From assembly GCA_009929445.1 (NCBI GenBank), contig SAAL01000007.1:1-60994 (forward strand): a stretch of 60,994 bases of DNA, read 5' to 3'. The translations under genes and the position numbers were made by a program. The notes beneath the pieces are model-generated. The model saw only the letters and a program-made list of their open reading frames with translations. It was not told where the DNA came from and ran no database searches. Positions 1 to 7,750 of the stretch are shown one piece after another (the stretch's first letter is position 1; the number at the start of each line of letters is the position of its first letter). This DNA comes from Bacteroidia bacterium (GTDB taxonomy: Bacteria > Bacteroidota > Bacteroidia > Bacteroidales > Paludibacteraceae).

Positions 1-134
1 AATAGGAAGAGGATATAGAAAAACAGAAAACTTTAGAATTGCAATCCTGTTTTTTCATGGTAACTTAAACATGATTTCACAGGAAATCCAGTAGAACCTG
101 GAAATTAATACATTAAAGGTTGAATATTTTAATA

Positions 135-1739
135 ATGGCAAAAAAGAACGGAAACGATAAAAGTATAGAAGTAACCCTTTGGGATGCAGCAAATAAGTTG
201 AGAGGTAGCGTTGAATCTGCTGAATACAAGCACGTTGTTTTGGGATTAATTTTCCTTAAATTTGCCAGTGATAAATTTGAAGAACACCGGGCCAAACTCA
301 TTGCCGATGGCAAAGAGAAATACATTGAGATGGCAGACTTCTACAACATGAGCAACGTGTTCTTTTTGGAGGAGACCAGCCGATGGAGTTACCTCATCAA
401 AAAATCAAAACAAAACGATATTGCGCTCCTTATTGACACAGCCCTGCATACCATTGAGAAAAACAACAAAGCACTGAAAGGTGCATTGCCCGACAATTAC
501 TTTTCACGTTTGGGATTGGATGTAACCAAACTGGCTTCTTTGCTTGATACCATTAACGACATTGACACCACCAAAGACCCCAAGCAAGATGTGGTGGGCA
601 AGGTGTATGAATACTTCCTTTCGAAATTTGCACTGGCCGAAGGAAAAGGTAAAGGCGAATTTTACACGCCAAAAAGCATTGTAAACCTCATTGCCGAGAT
701 GATTGAACCCTACAAGGGCATTATCTATGACCCTGCTTGTGGTTCGGGCGGTATGTTCGTGCAATCGGTGAAGTTTATTGAAGCACACCACGGAAATAAA
801 AAAGAAGTTTCCATTTACGGACAGGAATACACCAACACCACCTATAAACTGGCAAAGATGAACCTTGCCATCCGTGGTATTTCGGGTAATCTGGGCGAAA
901 AAGCTGCCAATACATTTCTTGACGACCAGCACAAAGACCTGAAAGCCGATTTCATCATGGCAAACCCGCCCTTTAACCAAAAAGACTGGCGGGGCGAAAA
1001 TGAATTGATTGACGATCCGCGCTGGAAAGGTTATGATGTGCCACCCAAAAGCAACGCCAACTATGCCTGGATTTTAAATATGGTAAGCAAACTCAGCGAC
1101 AATGGTGTGGCAGGTTTTATTTTGGCAAACGGTGCATTGAGTGGCGGTGGCGACGAATACAAAATCCGCCGTAAATTGATTGAAAACCATTTGGTGGAAG
1201 CTATTTTGGTGTTGCCCCAGGATATGTTCTACACAACCAATATCAGTGTAACGCTTTGGATTCTTAACAAAAACAAGAAGGCACAAACCAAACAAATAGG
1301 CGACGAGGTACGCCAATACCGTGACCGTGAAAACGAAATCCTGTTTATGGATTTGCGCCAGATGGGCGAACCGTTTGAAAAAAAATACACCCAATTATCG
1401 GAAACCGATATCCGCAAAATTGCAGATACGTATCATTTGTGGCAATCCGAACGGACGCGGCCTGTAGAGACGTGGCATGCCGCGTCTCTACGTGAACAGG
1501 AATACGCCAACACCCCCGAATATTGTTATTCGGCCACCATGGATGAAATTGCCAAAAAGGATTATTCATTGGTGCCCAGCAAATACATCGAATTTGTAAA
1601 CCGCGACGAGAACATCGATTTTGATGCGAAAATGAAAACACTGCAAAATGAATTTGCCGATTTGTTGAAAGCCGAAGCCCAAAGCAAGAATGATTTAATC
1701 AACGTGTTTAAAGAGTTGGGGTATGAGATCAAATTATAG
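135..1739 (+). CDS. hsdM: Type I restriction-modification DNA methyltransferase subunit HsdM
   Basis: This is the N6-adenine methyltransferase (M) subunit of a type I restriction-modification system. It pairs with HsdS to modify the recognition site and joins HsdR for cleavage. The N-terminal helical HsdM domain spans about residues 8-150. The SAM-binding motif I DPACGSGGMF starts at residue 199 and the catalytic NPPF at residue 277. The start is set at the ATG at 135 (MAKKNGND); an in-frame TTG at 120 gives a longer frame but lacks support. The length of 534 residues is normal for the family. It overlaps hsdS by 17 bases, suggesting translational coupling. Odd feature: a 28-bp palindrome at 1464-1491 is read through as part of the protein (about residues 444-453, VETWHAASL), in a segment before the conserved C-terminal tail. 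Function is sure; whether the inserted peptide is tolerated is inferred from the intact frame. Confidence 0.96.
   Translation: MAKKNGNDKSIEVTLWDAANKLRGSVESAEYKHVVLGLIFLKFASDKFEEHRAKLIADGKEKYIEMADFYNMSNVFFLEETSRWSYLIKKSKQNDIALLIDTALHTIEKNNKALKGALPDNYFSRLGLDVTKLASLLDTINDIDTTKDPKQDVVGKVYEYFLSKFALAEGKGKGEFYTPKSIVNLIAEMIEPYKGIIYDPACGSGGMFVQSVKFIEAHHGNKKEVSIYGQEYTNTTYKLAKMNLAIRGISGNLGEKAANTFLDDQHKDLKADFIMANPPFNQKDWRGENELIDDPRWKGYDVPPKSNANYAWILNMVSKLSDNGVAGFILANGALSGGGDEYKIRRKLIENHLVEAILVLPQDMFYTTNISVTLWILNKNKKAQTKQIGDEVRQYRDRENEILFMDLRQMGEPFEKKYTQLSETDIRKIADTYHLWQSERTRPVETWHAASLREQEYANTPEYCYSATMDEIAKKDYSLVPSKYIEFVNRDENIDFDAKMKTLQNEFADLLKAEAQSKNDLINVFKELGYEIKL
1464..1491. repeat. REP-like 28-bp palindrome, copy 1 (inside hsdM)
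   Basis: The arms GTAGAGACG and CGTCTCTAC close on a GCATGC core with a single T-G mismatch pair. It is identical to the copies at 3099-3126 and 3575-3602 and lies in the same orientation. It is read in the hsdM frame as VETWHAASL without a stop. Confidence 0.92.
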
Positions 1740-2850
1740 AAGAATCGGTAATTACATCCAACTTGTTGATGAGCGAAACAAAGGGCTTAAAGTAAAACAG
1801 CTTTTAGGTTTAAGCATTTCAAAACAGTTCATTCCCTCTGTTGCCAATATTATTGGAACGGACATGGAGAATTATAAAATCATTCGCAAAAACCAGTTTG
1901 CTTGCAGTACGATGCAGGTTCGGCGTGATGGAAAAATGCCTGTCGCCTTGTTGCAAGAAGTAGATGAAGCCATTATTTCGCAAGCCTATCCTGTTTTTGA
2001 AGTTAAAAATGACAAAGAATTACTCCCTGAATATCTGATGATGTGGTTTACCCGTTCTGAGTTTGACCGGGAAGCCTGTTTTTATGCAATTGGTGGGGTA
2101 CGTGGTAGTTTGGAATGGGAAGATTTTGAAAATATGCAATTACCCATTCCTCACCCCGACAAGCAACGCGAAATTGTAAAAGAATACAACATCATCCAAA
2201 ACCGCATAAACCTTAACAACCAACTGATACAAAAACTCGAAGAAACGGCTCAGGCGATTTATAAGGAGTGGTTTGTGGAAGGAATTGATTTGGAGAATTT
2301 GCCGGAGGGGTGGAGGGTTGGAAAACTATCTGATATAGCAACAATCATTATGGGACAATCACCAGAAGGTGATACATATAATAAAGAAGGGAATGGAATG
2401 ATTTTTTACCAGGGAAGAACTGACTTTGGATATAGATACCCAGATATTACAACTTTTACAACTCAGCCAAAAAAGAAGGCATTAAAAAATGACATTTTAA
2501 TAAGTGTAAGAGCGCCAGTTGGCGATTTGAATATTGCAATTGAAGATTGCGCAATTGGAAGAGGAATTGGAGCATTAAGAAGTAAGATTAAATGCAATTC
2601 GCATTTATTTTACACCCTACAAAATTTAAAATCACATTTTGATATTTCAGATGGTGAAGGGACAATTTTCGGTTCAATTAATAAAGACGACTTACACAAT
2701 ATGGAAGTTGTATATTCTGAAAATAAAATAAAACAATTTGAGAAATTTGTTCGACCAATTGAAGATTGTATCAAAAATTATTGCATTCAAAACCAAAAGC
2801 TATCGGAGCTGAAAGAATTGCTTTTATCGAGGTTGGCAACAGTAGAATAA
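1723..2850 (+). CDS. hsdS: Type I restriction-modification specificity subunit HsdS
   Basis: This is the DNA-recognition subunit that sets the bipartite target of the HsdM/HsdR complex. Two target-recognition domains are visible. The first runs from about residue 1 to 150 and ends in IPHPDKQREIVKEYN, which leads into the conserved spacer helix (residues about 150-190). The second starts near LPEGWRVGKLSDIA and ends in a second spacer helix (QKLSELKELLLSRL). At 375 residues it is slightly short for a two-domain HsdS. The ATG at 1723 lies inside the last codons of hsdM, the usual arrangement for coupled translation. Base composition changes inside the gene: the second half (about 2320 onward) is clearly more AT-rich than the first. 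This fits exchange of the second recognition domain by recombination, which is known for HsdS. No invertible partner copy of hsdS is seen nearby. Confidence 0.94.
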   Translation: MRSNYRRIGNYIQLVDERNKGLKVKQLLGLSISKQFIPSVANIIGTDMENYKIIRKNQFACSTMQVRRDGKMPVALLQEVDEAIISQAYPVFEVKNDKELLPEYLMMWFTRSEFDREACFYAIGGVRGSLEWEDFENMQLPIPHPDKQREIVKEYNIIQNRINLNNQLIQKLEETAQAIYKEWFVEGIDLENLPEGWRVGKLSDIATIIMGQSPEGDTYNKEGNGMIFYQGRTDFGYRYPDITTFTTQPKKKALKNDILISVRAPVGDLNIAIEDCAIGRGIGALRSKIKCNSHLFYTLQNLKSHFDISDGEGTIFGSINKDDLHNMEVVYSENKIKQFEKFVRPIEDCIKNYCIQNQKLSELKELLLSRLATVE

Positions 2851-2879
2851 TATAAGATTCACCGAAGAAAAACTAGAAT

Positions 2880-2990
2880 ATGCCCGAACAACAAAACATA
2901 GGATACAAACAACATCATCCCATTGAAAACCTGCGATTTGTTTGGGTTATGGCAATGCTGTTGGTGACCTTATTTTTCGAATGTGAATAG
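2880..2990 (+). pseudogene. Possible remnant of an AlbA_2-type (ATP-binding/HTH) gene start
   Basis: A 36-residue open frame starts MPEQQNIGYKQ, which resembles the N-terminus of AlbA_2-domain proteins (MPEQQNIEYKQ...) often placed between hsdS and hsdR in Bacteroidota. The match breaks off after YKQ. In a shifted frame the following bases read CLGYGNAVGD, resembling the family's CGFANAVGG. This suggests frameshift decay after a family-typical start. The family comparison is from memory and the remnant is short. Confidence 0.4.
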
Positions 2991-3034
2991 ATTGTAATGA
3001 CGCGGTTTTTTGTTGGGGTTTGTTTTTGGGGGTT

Positions 3035-3094
3035 TGTTTTTGCGGTTGTTGTTTTTGCGGTTGTTGTTTTTGCGGTTGTTGTTATTGCGGTTGT
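3035..3094. repeat. 15-bp tandem repeat, four copies
   Basis: The unit TGTTTTTGCGGTTGT is repeated at 3035, 3050, 3065 and 3080, the last with one T-to-A change. It ends five bases before the second palindrome. No real gene is supported here; the open frames across it are low-complexity. Confidence 0.9.
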
Positions 3095-3098
3095 TGTT

Positions 3099-3126
3099 GT
3101 AGAGACGTGGCATGCCGCGTCTCTAC
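3099..3126. repeat. REP-like 28-bp palindrome, copy 2 (between hsdS and the transposase)
   Basis: It is identical to the copies in hsdM and in the transposase gene. It sits between a T/G-rich 15-bp tandem repeat on its left and a GGAACA-rich array on its right. Confidence 0.92.
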
Positions 3127-3131
3127 CGGAC

Positions 3132-3188
3132 GGAACAGGGATGGAACAGGAACAGGGGCAGGAACAGGAACAGGAACAGGGGCAGGGT
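3132..3188. repeat. GGAACA/GGGGCA hexamer array
   Basis: This purine-rich run is built of GGAACA units with GGGGCA and GGGATG variants. It starts six bases after the second palindrome. Array length is likely to vary by slippage. Confidence 0.85.
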
Positions 3189-3193
3189 GGCGC

Positions 3194-3274
3194 ATGGTGC
3201 GGTGGTTGAAACGATTTGCAAATCCGAACGGTGGAAATGCGCATAGGATGAATAATGGTTTTTTCGACAATTAA
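3194..3274 (+). pseudogene. Possible second scrap of an AlbA_2-type gene
   Basis: A short open frame reads MVRWLKRFANPNGGNAHR and ends in TAA. The WLKRFANPNGG stretch resembles the (Y/W)LKW.CGFANANGG start region of AlbA_2 proteins. Together with the remnant at 2880 it may mark what the inserted repeats and transposase displaced. It is too short to be sure. Confidence 0.25.
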
Positions 3275-3288
3275 CAATATATAATGAA

Positions 3289-3846
3289 ATGAAAACCGAC
3301 AAATTTCAGAATAAATACCGCATACCTTCGGCACGGGCTGTGTGGCATGATTATAACGACGGTAATTATTTTATTACAATCTGCACAAAAAACAGGGAAC
3401 ATTATTTTGGTGAAATTGTGAATGGTGAAATGATTCTGAATGATTTGGGAATAAAATTGAATGAATTGATTGTTGAAATACCATCCCATCATCCGTATGC
3501 CAAAACACCTGTTTATCAAATCATGCCCAACCATCTGCATCTGATTGTTTGTATTGATGGTTCACGCGTGGCGTGTAGAGACGTGGCATGCCGCGTCTCT
3601 ACGGGTGAAACGGGTGAAAATAATAAAATGCAGAACATTGCCGAACAATGCGGGTTGGTTTCCATTGCCATGGGTGGAATGAAATCGGCATTGACAAACC
3701 ATGCCCATTCGAATAAAATTCCATTTGGATGGCAAACCCGTTTTCACGATCATATTATACGTGACCAGGAGGAATGGGAACGAATTGCGAATTATATAAA
3801 GAATAACCCTGCTTCATGGGAGAATGATAAATTTTACACAGAATGA
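3289..3846 (+). CDS. REP-associated tyrosine (Y1/HUH) transposase, RAYT-like
   Basis: This is a single-strand DNA transposase-like protein of the IS200-related Y1 family, 185 residues. Family members bind and process REP palindromes. The N-terminus NKYRIPSARAVWHDYNDGNYFITICT is typical in pattern. The HUH pair is H82 and H84 in MPNHLHLIV, and the likely nucleophile is Y169 in ANYIKNNPASW. The copy-3 palindrome (3575-3602) lies inside the gene and is read as about residues 96-105 (CRDVACRVST), in the loop between the HUH motif and the C-terminal helices, so the frame stays intact. There are no IS-type ends. The stop overlaps the hsdR start in an ATGA, so hsdR is probably translated after this gene. 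The family call is strong; activity and REP recognition are inferred. Confidence 0.9.
   Translation: MKTDKFQNKYRIPSARAVWHDYNDGNYFITICTKNREHYFGEIVNGEMILNDLGIKLNELIVEIPSHHPYAKTPVYQIMPNHLHLIVCIDGSRVACRDVACRVSTGETGENNKMQNIAEQCGLVSIAMGGMKSALTNHAHSNKIPFGWQTRFHDHIIRDQEEWERIANYIKNNPASWENDKFYTE
3575..3602. repeat. REP-like 28-bp palindrome, copy 3 (inside the transposase gene)
   Basis: It is identical in sequence and orientation to copies 1 and 2. It is read in a different frame from the hsdM copy (RDVACRVS instead of VETWHAASL), so at least two of the three frames of this orientation lack stops. Confidence 0.92.
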
Positions 3847-6800
3847 AATTCACCGAAGGGAAATTAGAGCACAGTTTTATTGAACTGCTTGAACAAGAAG
3901 GTTACAAGCACAGTATCGGGGTATCGCTGTCCCGGAAAGCAATGGATGAGGTGTTGCTGGAAGACGATTTGTTCCGGTTCCTGCTCTCGCGGTATGGTGC
4001 CGACGGTCTTACGGAGAATGAAGTCAGAACCATTATATTGCAGTTGAAATCACTTCCCTCCAGTGATTTGTACGAAAGCAACAAACGGTTTATGCAGATG
4101 CTTTCTGACGGATTTATCCTGAAACGGGAAGACCGTTCGCAGAAAGATATTTATATTCAGTTGATAGATTACACAGGTCTGGAAAAACAGATGCAGCCTA
4201 AAGAGGAACATGTCCTTAGCGTGGTGGCAGATAAAGAAGAAGCCTATCCTTCGGATAAAAACATCTATCGTTTTGTTAACCAGTTGGAGATAGTGGGCAG
4301 CGAAAAGCGTATTCCTGACGGAATAATTTATGTAAACGGATTGCCTCTGGTGGTTTTTGAATTTAAAACTGCCATTGATGAAAATACCACCATTTACGAT
4401 GCCTACACCCAGCTGACTGTTCGTTACCGCCGTGATATTCCCGAACTTTTCAAATACAATGCCTTTTGCGTTATCAGCGATGGGGTAAACAATAAGGCCG
4501 GTTCGTTTTTTGCACCGTATGAGTTTTATTACGCCTGGCGTCGGGTGGCTGGTTTAGCCAGTGATGTTGATGGCATTGACAGCATGTTTACATTGGTGCA
4601 GGGGATGTTTGATAAAAACCGTTTCCGAGATATTATCCGCAATTTTATCTTTTTTCCCGATACGGGCAAAAATGAAATGAAAGTTGTATGCCGTTATCCG
4701 CAGTACTATGCTGCGCGGGCATTATTCGAAAACATAAAGAAAGCCCAAAAACCTCATGGCGATGGCAAAGGCGGAACATATTTCGGAGCTACGGGAAGCG
4801 GGAAAAGTTTTGCCATGCTATACCTCACCCGCCTGCTGATGAAGAGTGAGCATTTTGCAAGTCCCACCATTGTGCTGATTACCGACCGCACCGATCTGGA
4901 CGACCAACTTTCGGCACAGTTTACCGATGCCAAACAGTTTGTAGGCGACAATACCGTGATGAGTGTGGAGAGCAGAGCCGACCTGAGGGAAAAGCTGCAG
5001 GGCAGACATAGCGGGGGCGTTTTTCTGACTACCATTCATAAGTTTACGGAAGATACATTGCTGCTCACTGACCGCAGTAATGTCATTTGTATATCCGACG
5101 AGGCGCACCGTTCACAAACAAATCTCGATCAACGCATCCGGGTTACCGAAAAAGGAGTATCCCGATCATTCGGATTTGCCAGATACCTGCACGATTCATT
5201 GCCAAACGCCACGTATGTGGGCTTCACAGGTACACCCATCGATGCTACGCTGGATGTATTCGGTAAAGTAACCGATGCTTACACCATGACCGAATCTGTC
5301 CACGATGAAATCACCGTGCGGATTGTATATGAAGGCAGAGCGGCAAAAGTTGCCCTTAACAATACTGAACTGGAAAAGATTGAACGTTATTATGAAGAAG
5401 TTGCCATTGAGGGTGCCAATGAGTATCAGATAGAGAAAAGCAAGCAGGAAACTGCTAAAATGAATGCCATCCTCGGCGACCCGAAACGATTGCAAAATGT
5501 AGCCGAAGATTTTGTTGAACATTATGAAAAGCGCGTTTCGGAGGGCTCCACGCTGAAAGGCAAAGCCATGTTTGTGTGCAGCACCCGGGAGATAGCTTAT
5601 GACTTATACCGGCGGATTGCTGTGCTTCGTCCGGAATGGAACAATTTACGCGAGGCGGAAGAGGGAGCTGTTTTGTCGGATAAAGACAAAAGAGAGCTAA
5701 AACCGATAGAACGAATTAAACTGGTCATGACCCGGGATAAAAATGATCCAAAGGTACTGTATGACATGCTGGGCACAAAAGAGGACCGTAAGGAACTGGA
5801 CCGTCAGTTTAAAAATGAAAAGTCAAATTTCAAGATAGCTATTGTGGTAGATATGTGGCTCACCGGATTTGATGTGCCATCGCTCGATACCATTTATATC
5901 GACAAGCCGATACAGCAACATAATCTTATTCAAACCATTTCACGTGTAAACCGAAAAGTGGAAGGAAAAAACAAAGGATTGGTGGTGGATTATATCGGTA
6001 TTAAGAACCAGATGAATCTGGCACTGGCAAAATATAATAAGACAGATACCGATAATTTTGAGGAAATTGCACAGTCGCTGGTAGTCGTGAGAGACCATTT
6101 GGATTTGCTGCATCGCTTGTTCCACAAATTTGATGACACGAAATATTTCCACGGCTCAACACTGGAACAACTTCTCACCCTGAACAGGGCAGCGGAATTT
6201 GCCCAGCAAACCAAAGAAGCGGAAACCCGTTTCATGGATTTGGTGAAACGTCTGAAAGCCGCGTATGATATTTGTGTGGGTAGTGAGCAGCTTACGCAAC
6301 ACGAAAGGGATTACGTGCATTTTTATATCGCCGTTCGTTCCATTATTTTCAAACTGACAAAAGGCAATGCTCCCGATGTGACTCAGATGAATGCGCGTGT
6401 AAGGGCAATGATTCAGAATGCGCTGCAAAGTGACGGTGTGGAAGAAATACTGAAAATGGGTGAAGAAGCCGAAAGCGAACAGGATATTTTTGATGAAGAG
6501 TATCTGGCAAAAATAGACAAGATAAAACTTCCCAACACCAAAATAAAACTGTTGCAGCATCTGCTGTCAAAAGCCATCGGTGAACTTCGTAAGGTAAACC
6601 GGATGAAAGGCATTGATTTCAGCAATAGAATGAAATTGCTGGTGGATAAATACAACGACCGTACCGCCAACGACATTTTCCGAAGCGAAGTGTATGAAGA
6701 TATGGCAGAACAGTTGACTAATCTGATTTGGGATATCCACAGGGAATTTACCGCGGGAGATGAGTTGGGCATTGATTTCGAAGAAAAGGCATTTTATGAT

Positions 6801-7058
6801 ATTCTGAAAGAATTGTGCAGAAAATATGATTTCACCTATCCGGATGATAGAATGATAGAGCTTGCAAAAGAAGTTAAGAGATTAGTTGACAGCCAGGCCC
6901 GATATCCCGACTGGGATAAACGGGAAGATATTAAATCGGCATTGAAAGTAGGGTTGATTTTACTGTTGGACGAATTTAACTATCCTCCCGTGGAACGTGA
7001 TGAAGTATATGTGGAAATTTTTGAGCAAGCTGAGAATTTTAAGAAAAACAGAAAATGA
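3843..7058 (+). CDS. hsdR: Type I restriction endonuclease subunit HsdR
   Basis: This is the motor and nuclease subunit that translocates DNA with ATP and cuts unmodified DNA. The N-terminal nuclease fold carries PDG...VFEFKT at about residues 157-176 (PD-ExK type). The SF2 helicase core has Walker A GATGSGKS near residue 316, the DEAH box near 418, FTGTP soon after, and an ISRVNR motif VI. The C-terminal helical region binds the M/S core. The length of 1071 residues is normal. The N-terminus MKFTEGKLEHSFIELLEQEG matches the usual HsdR start, so the ATG at 3843 is right although it overlaps the transposase stop (ATGA). Expression therefore seems to depend on transcription through the repeats and transposase. 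No frameshift is seen, so the enzyme should be functional. Confidence 0.96.
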   Translation: MKFTEGKLEHSFIELLEQEGYKHSIGVSLSRKAMDEVLLEDDLFRFLLSRYGADGLTENEVRTIILQLKSLPSSDLYESNKRFMQMLSDGFILKREDRSQKDIYIQLIDYTGLEKQMQPKEEHVLSVVADKEEAYPSDKNIYRFVNQLEIVGSEKRIPDGIIYVNGLPLVVFEFKTAIDENTTIYDAYTQLTVRYRRDIPELFKYNAFCVISDGVNNKAGSFFAPYEFYYAWRRVAGLASDVDGIDSMFTLVQGMFDKNRFRDIIRNFIFFPDTGKNEMKVVCRYPQYYAARALFENIKKAQKPHGDGKGGTYFGATGSGKSFAMLYLTRLLMKSEHFASPTIVLITDRTDLDDQLSAQFTDAKQFVGDNTVMSVESRADLREKLQGRHSGGVFLTTIHKFTEDTLLLTDRSNVICISDEAHRSQTNLDQRIRVTEKGVSRSFGFARYLHDSLPNATYVGFTGTPIDATLDVFGKVTDAYTMTESVHDEITVRIVYEGRAAKVALNNTELEKIERYYEEVAIEGANEYQIEKSKQETAKMNAILGDPKRLQNVAEDFVEHYEKRVSEGSTLKGKAMFVCSTREIAYDLYRRIAVLRPEWNNLREAEEGAVLSDKDKRELKPIERIKLVMTRDKNDPKVLYDMLGTKEDRKELDRQFKNEKSNFKIAIVVDMWLTGFDVPSLDTIYIDKPIQQHNLIQTISRVNRKVEGKNKGLVVDYIGIKNQMNLALAKYNKTDTDNFEEIAQSLVVVRDHLDLLHRLFHKFDDTKYFHGSTLEQLLTLNRAAEFAQQTKEAETRFMDLVKRLKAAYDICVGSEQLTQHERDYVHFYIAVRSIIFKLTKGNAPDVTQMNARVRAMIQNALQSDGVEEILKMGEEAESEQDIFDEEYLAKIDKIKLPNTKIKLLQHLLSKAIGELRKVNRMKGIDFSNRMKLLVDKYNDRTANDIFRSEVYEDMAEQLTNLIWDIHREFTAGDELGIDFEEKAFYDILKELCRKYDFTYPDDRMIELAKEVKRLVDSQARYPDWDKREDIKSALKVGLILLLDEFNYPPVERDEVYVEIFEQAENFKKNRK

Positions 7059-7433
7059 TGTATTTGCATTAATCCGTAACTGTTTTTAGGAGATAAATCA
7101 GTATTTTCTTACTGCTGCCTACGTTTCTAACGTGTTGCAAATTCCGCACATTACGGTTCCATCCGCATTATGCATAACAAAGATAAGTCAAAACCTTACG
7201 GACAATGCCGTTTTTGTAACAGCAATGTCTTGGTCGATAATCTGTAAATCAGTTAGATATATAAATAAGAGCGATAATTGTATCTAAACTTCGCGGGCAT
7301 CAGTGTTATTCTGTTTGAAAATCCAGAAGTATTTAATTATCCGGGGCAGGTGTTGGAGGAGATAAAGAAGAATTTTCAACGCTAAGAAATGGAAGAATAC
7401 GATAAATAGCAGATTGAAAAGAGAAAATATTAG

Positions 7434-7464
7434 CAGGATTCGGGTATTCCGGAATCCTGTTTTT
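7434..7464 (+). terminator. Rho-independent terminator-like hairpin
   Basis: The arms CAGGATTC (7434-7441) and GAATCCTG (7452-7459) enclose a 10-base loop and are followed by five T. It would end transcripts from the hsd operon or from the remnant at 7278. Confidence 0.65.
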
Positions 7465-7580
7465 CGTAAATAATACGGGGAAACCTCATATCATATTCCC
7501 GAATCCGGTGGATTTTATTTTTCCTTGTTGTTAAACTTTCATTTTTCATCCATTAAATAACTGTAAAATAAATTGAATTC

Positions 7581-7620
7581 GTTCGGCAAGGTTCGGCAAG
7601 GTTCGGCAAGGTTCGGCAAA
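7581..7620. repeat. 10-bp tandem repeat, four copies
   Basis: GTTCGGCAAG is repeated exactly three times and a fourth copy ends in A. The array lies about 40 bases upstream of the -33 element of the next gene, and its period is close to one DNA helical turn. Confidence 0.95.
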
Positions 7621-7656
7621 AGCTTGAAAATCAATTATTAACGTCGTTTTTAGCTA

Positions 7657-7687
7657 TTGCAAAACGCTTTTGGGGGCTGTATCTTTG
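7657..7687 (+). promoter_or_regulatory. Bacteroidota-type promoter of the DUF6266-like gene
   Basis: The -7 box TATCTTTG (7680-7687) matches TAnnTTTG. A TTG at 7657-7659 lies exactly 20 bases upstream and fits the -33 TTTG element in part. The leader to the start codon is about 60 bases. Confidence 0.6.
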
Positions 7688-7750
7688 TCATGTAGTCAGT
7701 GATAGTGACGCAACGTAGCGAAGCTTTAAAAGCTGGATACAACTATAACA

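Larger units (their letters stand above)
7059..7750. other. Intergenic stretch with a short gene remnant, terminator, tandem repeat and promoter
   Basis: No intact gene is seen in these 692 bases. A 35-codon open frame at 7278-7385 on the plus strand (containing VILFENPEVFNYPG and ending EEIKKNFQR) looks protein-like and may be the 3' end of a lost gene that I cannot name. It is followed by a terminator-like hairpin at 7434-7464, a decamer array at 7581-7620, and a promoter for the gene at 7751. Confidence 0.6.

Noticed and set aside
504-980. 158-residue open frame on the minus strand of hsdM
   Set aside because: It is a shadow of hsdM; the plus-strand protein has all family motifs.
2997-3334. 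Open frames on both strands across the repeats between hsdS and the transposase
   Set aside because: They are made of tandem repeat and palindrome translations (for example TTTAK repeats) and have no gene-like features.
3035-3602. Possible CRISPR array
   Set aside because: Repeats are either 15-bp direct tandem units without spacers or dispersed palindromes inside genes; no cas genes are present.
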